From the NCBI GenBank assembly GCA_947626145.1, contig CANQRB010000009.1, positions 42,285 to 106,284 of the forward strand: DNA of 64,000 nucleotides, given 5' to 3'. The notes below the pieces were generated by a model. The model ran no database searches and had not been told where the DNA came from. It saw nothing but the letters and a program-made list of their open reading frames with translations. The translations under genes and the position numbers were made by a program. This document shows positions 48,589-55,874 of this stretch, piece by piece (the stretch's first letter is position 1; the number at the start of each line of letters is the position of its first letter). The stretch is from an uncultured Clostridia bacterium (lineage in GTDB: Bacteria; Bacillota; Clostridia; UMGS1883).

Positions 48589-49100
48589 CCTTCGTCGCTC
48601 CTTATTATTTTCAGTTCCGGCCCGCAGCCCTCAAAGGCCTTCGGGTCAATTTTTGTGTCCGGCGGGACGGTCACGGTCTCAAGGGCGGTGCAGCCCTGAA
48701 AGGCCCAGGCCGAAATTTCGACCGTGCCGCTGTGGAACACCGCGCTTTTGAGATTTTTGCAGTCCTTGAAGGTGAAGGGCACGATGAGCCTGACGCTGCC
48801 GGGGACGTCGACGCTTTCAATGCCGCTGCGCACAAAGGCGTACTGCCACATTTCGTTCAAATTTTCCGGCAGCTCTACCGACTTAAGATTTTCGCAGCCG
48901 TCGAACACAAAGCCGCCGAGCCCGGCGACCGTTTCCGGGAAGGTTACTTTCCTCAGTTCCCTGTGACCCTTAAACAGATCGTCATAGATAAGCGTCAGCT
49001 TTCCGCAGTAGTTGGGGACGGAAACATCCTCCTCATCGCCGCTGTAACCGTAGGCGGCGTAAAAACCGCCCTCTATTTCCCTAAATGTAAAATCCTGCAT
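48585..49100 (-). CDS. BspA-type leucine-rich repeat protein
   Basis: A 171-residue protein made almost entirely of about five LRR_5 (BspA-type) repeats. Examples are LRKVTFPETVAGLGGFVFDGC, LKSVELPENLNEMWQYAF and LKSAVFHSGTVEISAWAF. There is no signal peptide, so it is likely cytosolic, unlike the many secreted BspA-type adhesins. It overlaps the esterase gene by four bases and lies 44 bases after the aldo/keto reductase gene. Confidence 0.88.
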   Translation of the reverse strand: MQDFTFREIEGGFYAAYGYSGDEEDVSVPNYCGKLTLIYDDLFKGHRELRKVTFPETVAGLGGFVFDGCENLKSVELPENLNEMWQYAFVRSGIESVDVPGSVRLIVPFTFKDCKNLKSAVFHSGTVEISAWAFQGCTALETVTVPPDTKIDPKAFEGCGPELKIIRSDEG

Positions 49101-49144
49101 CGTTATCCTCCGTTGCTGAATTAAAGTTTAATATCTGGAAACAT

Positions 49145-50005
49145 TCACATATCAAATACCGCTGCCGCCGAGCGTATGTGCTCCGGCGAGGCGGAGCCGA
49201 CGATGGGGCATACGGTGTTCCTGCCTTCGAGCAGCCGCCTCAGCGCGGCCTGGGCTGTTGTCAGGCCCGAGGAACGCGCCTCAAGCTTGAGCTCTCTCAG
49301 CCGCTCGGCGTTTTCCGGACACAGATATTCCGCCGGCCCCGATCCGTTGACCAGAAAACCTCTGGCCAATGACGAATATGCGAAAATAGGCATATTGTTT
49401 TCGGCATACCATTCCTGCGCAGACTTATTGTCCGAAATATCTATGCTTCCGCCCCAGGGGTCGAACACCCGCCTGACAACGCTGAGCCCCACGCTGGAAA
49501 GGCTGAAGCCATCCTGTCCGGTGAGCCGGGCGTAAGCGTTGGCCTCGGCTATCCGCCCGTGAGTCCAGTTTGACGCGCCGAAGCAGAGAATTTTCCCTTC
49601 CATACGGAGCTGGTTGAGGGCGTCTATAAGCGGCCCTACCGGTTCCGCGGCGTCGTCCCGGTGGAGGAGGTAAATGTCGATGCGGTCAACTCCAAGGGCT
49701 TTCAGCGAGGTCTCAAGGTCGGCGGCCAGCGCCTCGGGATTGACCCGGCTGCCGCCGCTGTCATGGTGGCAGCCCTTGGTTATTATGTTTACCTCGCCGC
49801 GGATATGGCGGCTTTTTATCCATCGGCCCAGATTTTCCTCACTCCCGCCGTAGACCCGGGCGGTGTCGAAGGTGTTCACACCCGATTCAAAGGCGGCGTC
49901 AAGTGCGCCGTCCGCGCCCCGGCCGCCGTTCATTGCGGCCGAGGACGCGCCGTAGATCAGCCGTGAGACCGGATTTGCGAGGCCGGGGAGGGAAAGGTAT
50001 TTCAT
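49145..50005 (-). CDS. Aldo/keto reductase
   Basis: A 286-residue NAD(P)H-dependent oxidoreductase with TIM-barrel fold. The catalytic tetrad is recognisable: Asp in NTFDTARVYGGSE, the following Tyr, Lys in NIITKGCHHD and His in IYLLHRDD. The cofactor-binding C-terminus contains PIVGSASPEHI. Its start overlaps the stop of the metallo-hydrolase gene by four bases (ATGA), so they are cotranslated. The substrate is unknown. Confidence 0.92.
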   Translation of the reverse strand: MKYLSLPGLANPVSRLIYGASSAAMNGGRGADGALDAAFESGVNTFDTARVYGGSEENLGRWIKSRHIRGEVNIITKGCHHDSGGSRVNPEALAADLETSLKALGVDRIDIYLLHRDDAAEPVGPLIDALNQLRMEGKILCFGASNWTHGRIAEANAYARLTGQDGFSLSSVGLSVVRRVFDPWGGSIDISDNKSAQEWYAENNMPIFAYSSLARGFLVNGSGPAEYLCPENAERLRELKLEARSSGLTTAQAALRRLLEGRNTVCPIVGSASPEHIRSAAAVFDM

Positions 50006-50592
50006 ATATCAAGCTCCTGCCCCGGTTCAAGTATGTATGCGCCGGGAACCTTAAACTCCTCGGCCCTTTTCATGTCGAAAAGCTTGCCCGGGGCCATGTG
50101 TACCGGGACGGTGTGCTTTGCTCCGATTATTCGGGCGCACTCCATGGCCTCCGGAATGTCCATGTTGAATATCCCGTCCGTTGGCAGAAAGGCCCAGTCG
50201 ATGTGCTGACCCGCCAGCTCGGACATTTGTCCGGTCTTTGAGGTGTCGCCGGCGAAATAGAGGAGCTTGCCGTTTACGGTGATGAGGTAGCCCACGCACT
50301 GCGATTTGTCGTGGTTTTTGTTGTAGGCCTCGACCGCCTCTATATGCATGCCCTCCGGATCAAAATACTGATATTTTCCGTCCCTGATGGCGTCGGAGTT
50401 TTGTATTACCCTGCACCCCGCCTTGTGCGGCGGCAGATCAATACGGTTGTGGTCGTGGTGCTGGTGCGTCACCAGTATGAGATCCGCCGGCAGGTCGTAG
50501 CCCTCGCCGGCAAAGGGGTCGATGTAAACGGTCCTGCCGTTGTCCAGAATCATGCGGAAGCTGCCGTGTCCCTGATAGAGTAGCTTTGTCAT
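50002..50592 (-). CDS. Metallo-beta-lactamase-fold hydrolase
   Basis: A 196-residue hydrolase with the metal motif THQHHDHN (HxHxDH), a downstream GDT metal ligand in LLYFAGDTSK, and His in VPVHMAPG. It resembles the UPF0173 / YtkL-like subgroup of L-ascorbate-6-phosphate-lactonase-related metal-dependent hydrolases. It heads a four-gene minus-strand operon. AAAGGAGG precedes ATG 50592. Confidence 0.88.
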   Translation of the reverse strand: MTKLLYQGHGSFRMILDNGRTVYIDPFAGEGYDLPADLILVTHQHHDHNRIDLPPHKAGCRVIQNSDAIRDGKYQYFDPEGMHIEAVEAYNKNHDKSQCVGYLITVNGKLLYFAGDTSKTGQMSELAGQHIDWAFLPTDGIFNMDIPEAMECARIIGAKHTVPVHMAPGKLFDMKRAEEFKVPGAYILEPGQELDI

Positions 50593-50616
50593 AGTAATAC
50601 CTCCTTTAATAATTTC

Positions 50617-50645
50617 AGTATAGCACAGTGCCGCCGATTTTGCAA
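50617..50645 (-). promoter_or_regulatory. Promoter of the MBL-AKR-LRR-esterase operon
   Basis: On the minus strand TTGCAA (plus 50640-50645) and TATACT (plus 50617-50622) are spaced by 17 bases. Confidence 0.75.
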
Positions 50646-50725
50646 GACGGAACTGTCATGACGCCCGATTTTTTTAGTAAAAAGGGCGGCAAAGCCAAAT
50701 CTTTAAAAAATTTTCTCAAAAAATA

Positions 50726-50754
50726 TTGACAAAATTCATTTTTTGTATTATACT
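50726..50754 (+). promoter_or_regulatory. Promoter of the DUF177-rpmF operon
   Basis: TTGACA 50726-50731 and TATACT 50749-50754 are spaced by 17 bases, back to back with the divergent operon promoter. Confidence 0.8.
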
Positions 50755-50791
50755 TAATGAGTATGTTTGGAGAGCTTTTGGAGGGATGGAC

Positions 50792-51283
50792 ATGAAGCTG
50801 AATATAGGCCCTGTCCTGAAAAACGAGGGTTCGGTGCTGAACATAGACAGCGGAGTGGATTTCGGCAGGCTGGACTACCTGGGTACCGGCTTTGACTTCC
50901 GGGAGCCCGTCCGTGTTACCGGCAGGGTCAGGAGCATTGGCGGCACGTTGGAGCTCAGGGGAGAGATCAACGGCCATTACGTCTCCGCCTGTGACCTGTG
51001 CGGCAGGCCTGTGGAAGGGGATATAAGCGTTGACTTTGACGAGACGCTGAACTCCGAAACCGAGGATTACGATCCGGAGTGCTTTTCACTGAACGGCACC
51101 GTGCTGGATATATCCGGCCTGATCAACTCACTGGTGTTGGAAAATCTTCCCATGCGTCTGTTGTGCCGGGAGGATTGCAAGGGTCTGTGCAGCATATGCG
51201 GCTGTGACCTGAATGAAACGGTTTGTAATTGCGACCATACGGTTTACGACCCGCGGCTCGCTATATTCAATAAAGAGCGATAA
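50792..51283 (+). CDS. DUF177 (YceD-like) protein
   Basis: A 163-residue member of the DUF177 family, cotranscribed with rpmF in most bacteria and linked to rRNA or ribosome metabolism. It has the CDLCGRPV motif near residue 68 and a C-terminal cluster CREDCKGLCSICGCDLN followed by CNC, likely a metal-binding knuckle. GGAGGG at 50780-50785 supports ATG 50792. ATG 50786 would leave no spacing, and the longer frame has no ribosome binding site. rpmF starts 39 bases after the stop. Confidence 0.92.
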   Translation: MKLNIGPVLKNEGSVLNIDSGVDFGRLDYLGTGFDFREPVRVTGRVRSIGGTLELRGEINGHYVSACDLCGRPVEGDISVDFDETLNSETEDYDPECFSLNGTVLDISGLINSLVLENLPMRLLCREDCKGLCSICGCDLNETVCNCDHTVYDPRLAIFNKER

Positions 51284-51322
51284 CGGCTCTATACCAAATA
51301 TTTAACAGCGAGGTGTTAAAAA

Positions 51323-51505
51323 ATGGCAGTTCCCAAGAGAAGAACTTCAAAGGCGAGGAAGCACCTTCGGCGTGCTAACTGGAAGCTCAGCGTGCCCGGC
51401 ATGGTAAAGTGCCCCAACTGCGGCGAGCTTATCAAACCCCATGTAGTATGCAAGCACTGCGGCTATTACAAGGGTGTTCAGGTCGTGGCCAAAAAGGAAG
51501 CCTAA
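51323..51505 (+). CDS. rpmF: 50S ribosomal protein L32
   Basis: A 60-residue ribosomal protein with the family start [21 protein letters not shown] and a zinc ribbon CPNCGELI...CKHCGYY (the Cys4 form, i.e. not the zinc-independent paralogue). Length is standard. It follows DUF177, the usual order. Confidence 0.98.
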   Translation: MAVPKRRTSKARKHLRRANWKLSVPGMVKCPNCGELIKPHVVCKHCGYYKGVQVVAKKEA

Positions 51506-51528
51506 ATTATTAAGGAAGCCTGCATTCT

Positions 51529-51565
51529 CCGTCCGGACCCTTTACGTCCGGACGGGATACGGCCT
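51529..51565 (+). terminator. Terminator after rpmF
   Basis: CCGTCCGGAC 51529-51538 pairs with GTCCGGACGG 51546-51555. A T-rich stretch begins some ten bases later. Confidence 0.6.
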
Positions 51566-51580
51566 GTTTTGTTTCTGTCT

Positions 51581-51655
51581 GCTCCCATAGTTAAGTGGAT
51601 ATAATAAGCCCCTCCTAAGGGCTAGTCGCGCGTTCGACTCGCGCTGGGAGTGCCA
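51581..51655 (+). tRNA. tRNA-Arg (anticodon CCU)
   Basis: A 75-base cloverleaf with encoded CCA. The acceptor stem is GCTCCCA / TGGGAGT, with a G-U first pair. The D arm begins GTTA, and the anticodon stem AGCCC / GGGCT closes the loop CTCCTAA with CCT at positions 34-36. The variable loop is four bases, and the T arm GCGCG-TTCGACT-CGCGC is perfect. It reads the rare arginine codon AGG. Confidence 0.95.
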
Positions 51656-51667
51656 AATTAGACCGAT

Positions 51668-51734
51668 GGGGACGCGCATTTCTGGTACATTTCATTGACC
51701 GAATGTATCAAAAATGCGCGCCCCTGTTTTATCA
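51668..51734 (+). terminator. Large imperfect inverted repeat after tRNA-Arg
   Basis: Arms of about 25 bases (GGGGACGCGCATTT... 51668 onward and ...AAATGCGCGCCCC ending 51724) pair with one bulge and a few mismatches around a short loop, followed by TGTTTTAT. It can terminate the tRNA transcript, or may be a remnant of a small palindromic repeat element. Confidence 0.6.
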
Positions 51735-51774
51735 AACTTGGCAAATAATGATAAAATATATACGCAAAAAAGTC

Positions 51775-51803
51775 TTGAATTAGTTAAAATAATGTGATAT
51801 TAT
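51775..51803 (+). promoter_or_regulatory. putP promoter
   Basis: TTGAAT 51775-51780 and TATTAT 51798-51803 are spaced by 17 bases. Confidence 0.7.
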
Positions 51804-51833
51804 AAGAATATATCAATTTACAGAGGTGATAAA

Positions 51834-53354
51834 ATGACTCAGGAATCTATCTGCATACTTATTACTATTATCGTCTATCTGGCGCTGGTGCTGGCGGTGG
51901 GCTTCCGCTTTGCGAGAAAGACCTCGTCGAGCTCGGAGTTTTACCTTGGCGGCAGGAAGCTCGGCCCCTTTGTTACGGCGATGAGCGCCGAGGCCTCGGA
52001 TATGTCCAGCTATCTGCTGATGGGTCTGCCGGGACTGGCTTACCTTTCCGGCGTTGCCGACGTGGGATGGACGGTTATCGGTCTCGCCGTGGGCACCTAT
52101 CTCAACTGGCTGCTGACCGCCAAAAGGCTGCGCCGCTACACTCAGGTGACCGACTCGTTCACCATCCCGCAGTTTTTCTCAAAGCGCTATCACGATAACA
52201 AAAGCATTCTTTCGGCTATCGCCGCCGTCATTATCATAGTGTTCTTCGTGCCCTACACCGCCTCCGGCTTCGCTGCCTGCGGCAAGCTGTTCTCCTCGCT
52301 TTTCGGCTGGAACTACATGACGGCGATGATAATTTCCGCCATCGTGATCGTGGGCTATACGGCGGCGGGCGGCTTTATGGCCGCGTCCACCACTGACTTT
52401 ATCCAGAGCATAATCATGACGGTCGCCATAATTTTTGTGCTGGTCTTCGCCACGACTATGGCGGGCGGCGTCGGTGCCGTTATGGAAAACGCCAAATCTC
52501 TGCCCGGCTATCTCAGCCTTACCGCGACTCACACCGAGGCGGGGGCCCAGCCCTACGGGCCGCTTAAAATTGCGTCCACCTGTGCTTGGGGTCTGGGTTA
52601 CTTCGGTATGCCCCACATCCTCCTGCGCTTCATGGCTATCGAGGACGAGAAAAAGCTCAAGCTCTCCCGCCGCGTTGCGTCGATATGGGTCGTTATCGCC
52701 ATGGCTATGGCTGTGGTTATCGGCCTTGTGGGCAAAGCCCTCAGCGCCTCCGGCCTTATTGAGGCCCTTTCCGGCAGCAATACCGAAACGGTCATCGTAC
52801 GCATTGCCGACCTGCTTTCAAAGTACGGAGTGTTGCCCGCTCTCATGGCCGGCCTTATTCTGGCGGGTATCCTGGCAAGCACAATGTCCACCTCCGACTC
52901 TCAGCTGCTTGCCGCCTCCTCCAGCGTGTCTCAGAACATACTTCAGGAGGTCATGCACCTTAAGCTTTCCGCCAAGGGCAGCATGATCGCCGCCAGAGTG
53001 ACGGTCATAATAATTGCGGTTTTGGGCATCTTCATCGCCCGTGACCCCGACAGCTCGATTTTCGGCATAGTCTCCTTCGCGTGGGCGGGCTTCGGAGCCA
53101 GCTTTGGCCCGGTGATGATCTGCTCCCTGTTCTGGAAGCGCGCCACCCTGCCCGGCGCGGTGGCCGGTATGGTTGCCGGCGGCGCCATGGTGTTTATCTG
53201 GAAATACCTCATCGCTCCCATGGGCGGAATTTGGTCGATATATGAGCTGCTGCCCGCCTTTATAGTGGGAATAGTTGCCATTGTTGTTGTCAGCCTGCTG
53301 ACCAGGGCCCCAAGCAAGGAGATCGAGGCCGAGTTTGAGGCCGCGAGAGGTTAA
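51834..53354 (+). CDS. putP: Sodium/proline symporter
   Basis: A 506-residue sodium:solute symporter of the PutP type with about 13 membrane helices. It has the SSS-family segments DFYLGGR-like SEFYLGGRKLGPFVTAMSAEASDMSSYLLMGLPG, GYTAAGGFMAASTTDFIQ and AGILASTMSTSDSQLLAASS, which carry Na+-binding Ser/Thr residues. GLPG and DMSSYLLMGLPG match proline transporters rather than glucose or panthothenate members. AGAGGTGA precedes ATG 51834. Confidence 0.92.
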   Translation: MTQESICILITIIVYLALVLAVGFRFARKTSSSSEFYLGGRKLGPFVTAMSAEASDMSSYLLMGLPGLAYLSGVADVGWTVIGLAVGTYLNWLLTAKRLRRYTQVTDSFTIPQFFSKRYHDNKSILSAIAAVIIIVFFVPYTASGFAACGKLFSSLFGWNYMTAMIISAIVIVGYTAAGGFMAASTTDFIQSIIMTVAIIFVLVFATTMAGGVGAVMENAKSLPGYLSLTATHTEAGAQPYGPLKIASTCAWGLGYFGMPHILLRFMAIEDEKKLKLSRRVASIWVVIAMAMAVVIGLVGKALSASGLIEALSGSNTETVIVRIADLLSKYGVLPALMAGLILAGILASTMSTSDSQLLAASSSVSQNILQEVMHLKLSAKGSMIAARVTVIIIAVLGIFIARDPDSSIFGIVSFAWAGFGASFGPVMICSLFWKRATLPGAVAGMVAGGAMVFIWKYLIAPMGGIWSIYELLPAFIVGIVAIVVVSLLTRAPSKEIEAEFEAARG

Positions 53355-53374
53355 TTGAAGTAAAGCGTTACGTT

Positions 53375-53400
53375 AAAAGGGACCCATAAGGGCCCCTTTT
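53375..53400 (+). terminator. Terminator after putP
   Basis: AAAAGGG 53375-53381 pairs with CCCTTTT 53394-53400, with an inner CCC/GGG step. The A and T ends make it usable from both strands. Confidence 0.65.
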
Positions 53401-53421
53401 GCTGTACATTTTTATAGCGCA

Positions 53422-54885
53422 TTAGTTACTGTAACCGGCCGAATACTTCTCCAAAAGTCCGTGGCGGATTATCCAAAGGCGGGAGGAAAGATCCACATAG
53501 TATTTGTGGGGATTTTCAAACCGCTTTACCTCGTCCCATATGGTTTCGATCTGAGCGGCGCAGTAATCCCGTATTTCCTTCAAATCGGGAGAGGTGTAGA
53601 TCTTCTTCCCGTTTTCGAAAACCTTCACAAGCAGGCGCTTGGCGGTAAAGTTGGTGACGGTCTTGCGCTTCCAGGTGTGCTCCGGATCAAATATCTCGTA
53701 GGGCTTTGTGTCGTCGATCTCCTCGTCATGGTTGGTGAGCACGTCGGCGATGGCCTTGCCTGTTTCGTTGTCGTAAAGCCGGTATATCTCCTTGAAGTCG
53801 GGAATGGTTATCTTTTGAATGTTTTCGCTGATCTTGATTTTCGGGACGATGCGCCCCTCCTCCTCCACGGCCACAAGCTTGTATACCCCGCCGAATACGG
53901 GCGAGCTCTTCGCCGTGATTAGCCTTTCGCCCACGCCGAAGGAGTCGATGCAGGCTCCCTGACTGATGGTGTCGCGGATAATATACTCGTCCAATGAGTT
54001 GGAGGCCACGATTTTGCAGTCGGGGTAACCGGCCTCGTCCAGCATTTTTCTGGTCTTTTTTGACAGATAGGTTATGTCGCCGCTGTCGATGCGGACGCCC
54101 TTGGGCCGCTTGCCCAGCGGCTTAAGAACCTCGTCGAACACTCTTATGGCGTTGGGAACGCCGCTCTTGAGCACATTGAAGGTGTCGATGAGCAGAGTGC
54201 AGTCGTCGGGATAGACCTCGGCGTAGGCCTTGAAGGCCTCGTACTCGCTGGGGAACATCTGTACCCAGCTGTGGGCCATGGTTCCCAGTGCGGGAATGCC
54301 GAAAAATTTGTCGCTGATGGTGCAGGCGGTGCCGGCGCAGCCCGCTATGTAGGCCGCCCGGGCGCCGAGAATGGCGCTGCTGTAGCCGTGAGCCCTGCGG
54401 GAGCCGAATTCCATTACCGCACGGCCCTGCGCCGCGCGGACAATGCGGTTGGACTTGGTGGCGATAAGGGTTTGGTGGTTGATGGTGAGGAGCAGCATGG
54501 TCTCCACCATCTGGGCCTGTATTGCGGGCCCCCGGATTATCATCAGGGGCTCGTGAGGGAACACGGGAGTGCCCTCCGGCACGGCCCAAACATCACAGCA
54601 GAATTTGAAGTCCGCCAGATATTTCAAAAATTCCTCACTGAAAATGTTCCGGCTGCGGAAGTATTCGATGTCGCTGTCGGAAAAGTGGAGGTTGTCCAGA
54701 TACTCGATAGCCTGCTGAGTTCCGGCCATGATGGCGAAGCCGCCGCCGTCGGGAATGTTGCGGAAATACAAATCAAAATAGCATATTTTGTCCGCCATGC
54801 CGTTGACCAGATAGCCGTTGGCCATGGTGAACTCATAGAAGTCCGCCAGCATGGTAAAGTTCTGTTCCTTTGTCCAGTCAGTCAT
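53422..54885 (-). CDS. pncB: Nicotinate phosphoribosyltransferase
   Basis: A 487-residue NAD salvage enzyme making nicotinate mononucleotide from nicotinate and PRPP. Visible are the N-terminal LADFYEFTMANGYL, FEFGSRRAHG-like VMEFGSRRAHGYSSAI, the active-site HSWVQMF with its conserved His, DTFNVLKSGVPNAI, RIDSGDITYLSKKTR, SNSLDEY and FGVGERLITA. It has the length of Gram-positive PncB proteins. It lies 15 bases after the stop of the Lys-rich protein gene and probably shares its promoter. Confidence 0.97.
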   Translation of the reverse strand: MTDWTKEQNFTMLADFYEFTMANGYLVNGMADKICYFDLYFRNIPDGGGFAIMAGTQQAIEYLDNLHFSDSDIEYFRSRNIFSEEFLKYLADFKFCCDVWAVPEGTPVFPHEPLMIIRGPAIQAQMVETMLLLTINHQTLIATKSNRIVRAAQGRAVMEFGSRRAHGYSSAILGARAAYIAGCAGTACTISDKFFGIPALGTMAHSWVQMFPSEYEAFKAYAEVYPDDCTLLIDTFNVLKSGVPNAIRVFDEVLKPLGKRPKGVRIDSGDITYLSKKTRKMLDEAGYPDCKIVASNSLDEYIIRDTISQGACIDSFGVGERLITAKSSPVFGGVYKLVAVEEEGRIVPKIKISENIQKITIPDFKEIYRLYDNETGKAIADVLTNHDEEIDDTKPYEIFDPEHTWKRKTVTNFTAKRLLVKVFENGKKIYTSPDLKEIRDYCAAQIETIWDEVKRFENPHKYYVDLSSRLWIIRHGLLEKYSAGYSN

Positions 54886-54900
54886 ATAAAACGCCTCGCT

Positions 54901-55380
54901 TTACGCCTGTGCATTTTCGAGGGTGTCCCTGAGCCAAAACTCCCCGATGTCGAAAGCGCTGTAAAGACCCTCTCGCTTGGCCTTGCGGATGATTTTTTCC
55001 TTGCCGTGGCCGTTGTTCGTGCTGAGCTCGATGGTCACCGAGTCGGCCACCTCAAGGTCGCCCACCGTTTTTTTGGAATTGATGGTGAAGATAATGATAT
55101 ACTTCTCCTTGGGATCGCCGTAATAGATCACGTCGCCCCGGCGCACCATGGGCTTGCCGTCGTAGACGAAGTATTTGGGAGCGTCGGCCTTTGGAGCGTC
55201 GGTCTTAGGGGCCTCCTTTTTTGCTGCTTCAGTCTTTGCGGCGTCCTTTTTTGCGGCCTCGGCCCTGGGTTTCTCTGTCTTGGGCTTATCGGCCTTTGGT
55301 TTTGCGGCCTTCGGCTTTTCTGTTTTCGGCTTTTCGGGCTTCAGGTTTTCGGTCTTTGGAGCCTCTGTCTTTTTTTCCAT
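54901..55380 (-). CDS. Lys/Pro/Ala-rich protein of unknown function
   Basis: A 159-residue protein. Residues 1-69 are a low-complexity tail with repeated KPKTEKPKA / AAKKEAPKT units, strongly basic. Residues ~70-159 form a compact predicted domain (YFVYDGKPMVRRGDVIYYGD, KYIIIFTINSKKTVGDLEVADSVTIEL, AFDIGEFWLRDTLENA). ATG 55380 is chosen because the AAAGGG ribosome binding site is too close to ATG 55389. The basic tail recalls histone-like or nucleic-acid-binding extensions, but no family was recognised. It sits upstream of pncB in one unit. Confidence 0.75.
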   Translation of the reverse strand: MEKKTEAPKTENLKPEKPKTEKPKAAKPKADKPKTEKPRAEAAKKDAAKTEAAKKEAPKTDAPKADAPKYFVYDGKPMVRRGDVIYYGDPKEKYIIIFTINSKKTVGDLEVADSVTIELSTNNGHGKEKIIRKAKREGLYSAFDIGEFWLRDTLENAQA

Positions 55381-55541
55381 GAAACTCATCCCTTTCAGAT
55401 GATATATTTTGTATGCAATACCGCCTGAGTAAACGCTTTGTCCATTCTGCGGCGGAATTTTTTTGACGTAATTGCTGCGATAGTGTGCGGGCAGGGGCAA
55501 AACGGAGGCAAAGCTTTGGGGCGGACTTCGTATTACCCTAA

Positions 55542-55570
55542 ATTATATCACAACTGCGGAGAAAAATCAA
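55542..55570 (-). promoter_or_regulatory. Promoter of the Lys-rich protein-pncB unit
   Basis: On the minus strand TTGATT (plus 55565-55570) and TATAAT (plus 55542-55547) are spaced by 17 bases. The leader to 55380 is about 155 bases with no other feature seen. Confidence 0.75.
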
Positions 55571-55627
55571 GTACGATTACAATATTTTTCACGAATTTGT
55601 AAAAGGAGTTTTTTTACCATACACGCA

Positions 55628-55660
55628 AACAGGCCCCGGCATATGCCGGAGCCTGTTTCG
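55628..55660 (-). terminator. Hairpin downstream of peptide gene B
   Basis: A near-perfect palindrome around CCGGCATATGCCGG, extended by ACAGGC/GCCTGT, lies 29 bases after the stop of the small gene. The T tail is short. Confidence 0.65.
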
Positions 55661-55688
55661 TACTAATAATATTGAAAGCGGCGTTATT

Positions 55689-55856
55689 TTATTCTGTTCC
55701 CTTCCAAAGCTTGAAGCCGTCGCTTACGTCTTCATCGGTGACGGGTGTAAAGCCGTTGTTCTGTCCGGCGCTGGTGAGCATAACGCCTGACATTACTTCC
55801 TCGGGGGAGGTGAAAGCCTTTGCCTCAACGGTGGGAGCGATAAATTCCTTTTTCAT
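55689..55856 (-). CDS. 55-residue peptide B, coupled to the broken secreted paralogue
   Basis: The gene starts at ATG 55856, 18 bases after the stop of the preceding secreted-protein remnant, with AGGAGGG at 55864-55870. Its N-terminus MKKEFIAPTVEAKAFTSPEE is followed by VMSGVML and ends FKLWKGTE. Eleven of the first 23 residues match peptide A at 57663 (M1, K2, K3, F5, P8, V10, A12, E19, V21, M22, S23). There is no signal peptide and no cysteine. Short proteins of this MKK...P.V style are, from memory, common in gut clostridia and unassigned. The same position behind a related partner gene supports a real coding sequence. Confidence 0.75.
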   Translation of the reverse strand: MKKEFIAPTVEAKAFTSPEEVMSGVMLTSAGQNNGFTPVTDEDVSDGFKLWKGTE

Positions 55857-55874
55857 TTCTTAACCCTCCTTCAA

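Noticed and set aside
55672..55863. Plus-strand 63-codon open frame over peptide gene B
   Set aside because: The minus-strand frame has a strong ribosome binding site, homology to peptide A and operon context.
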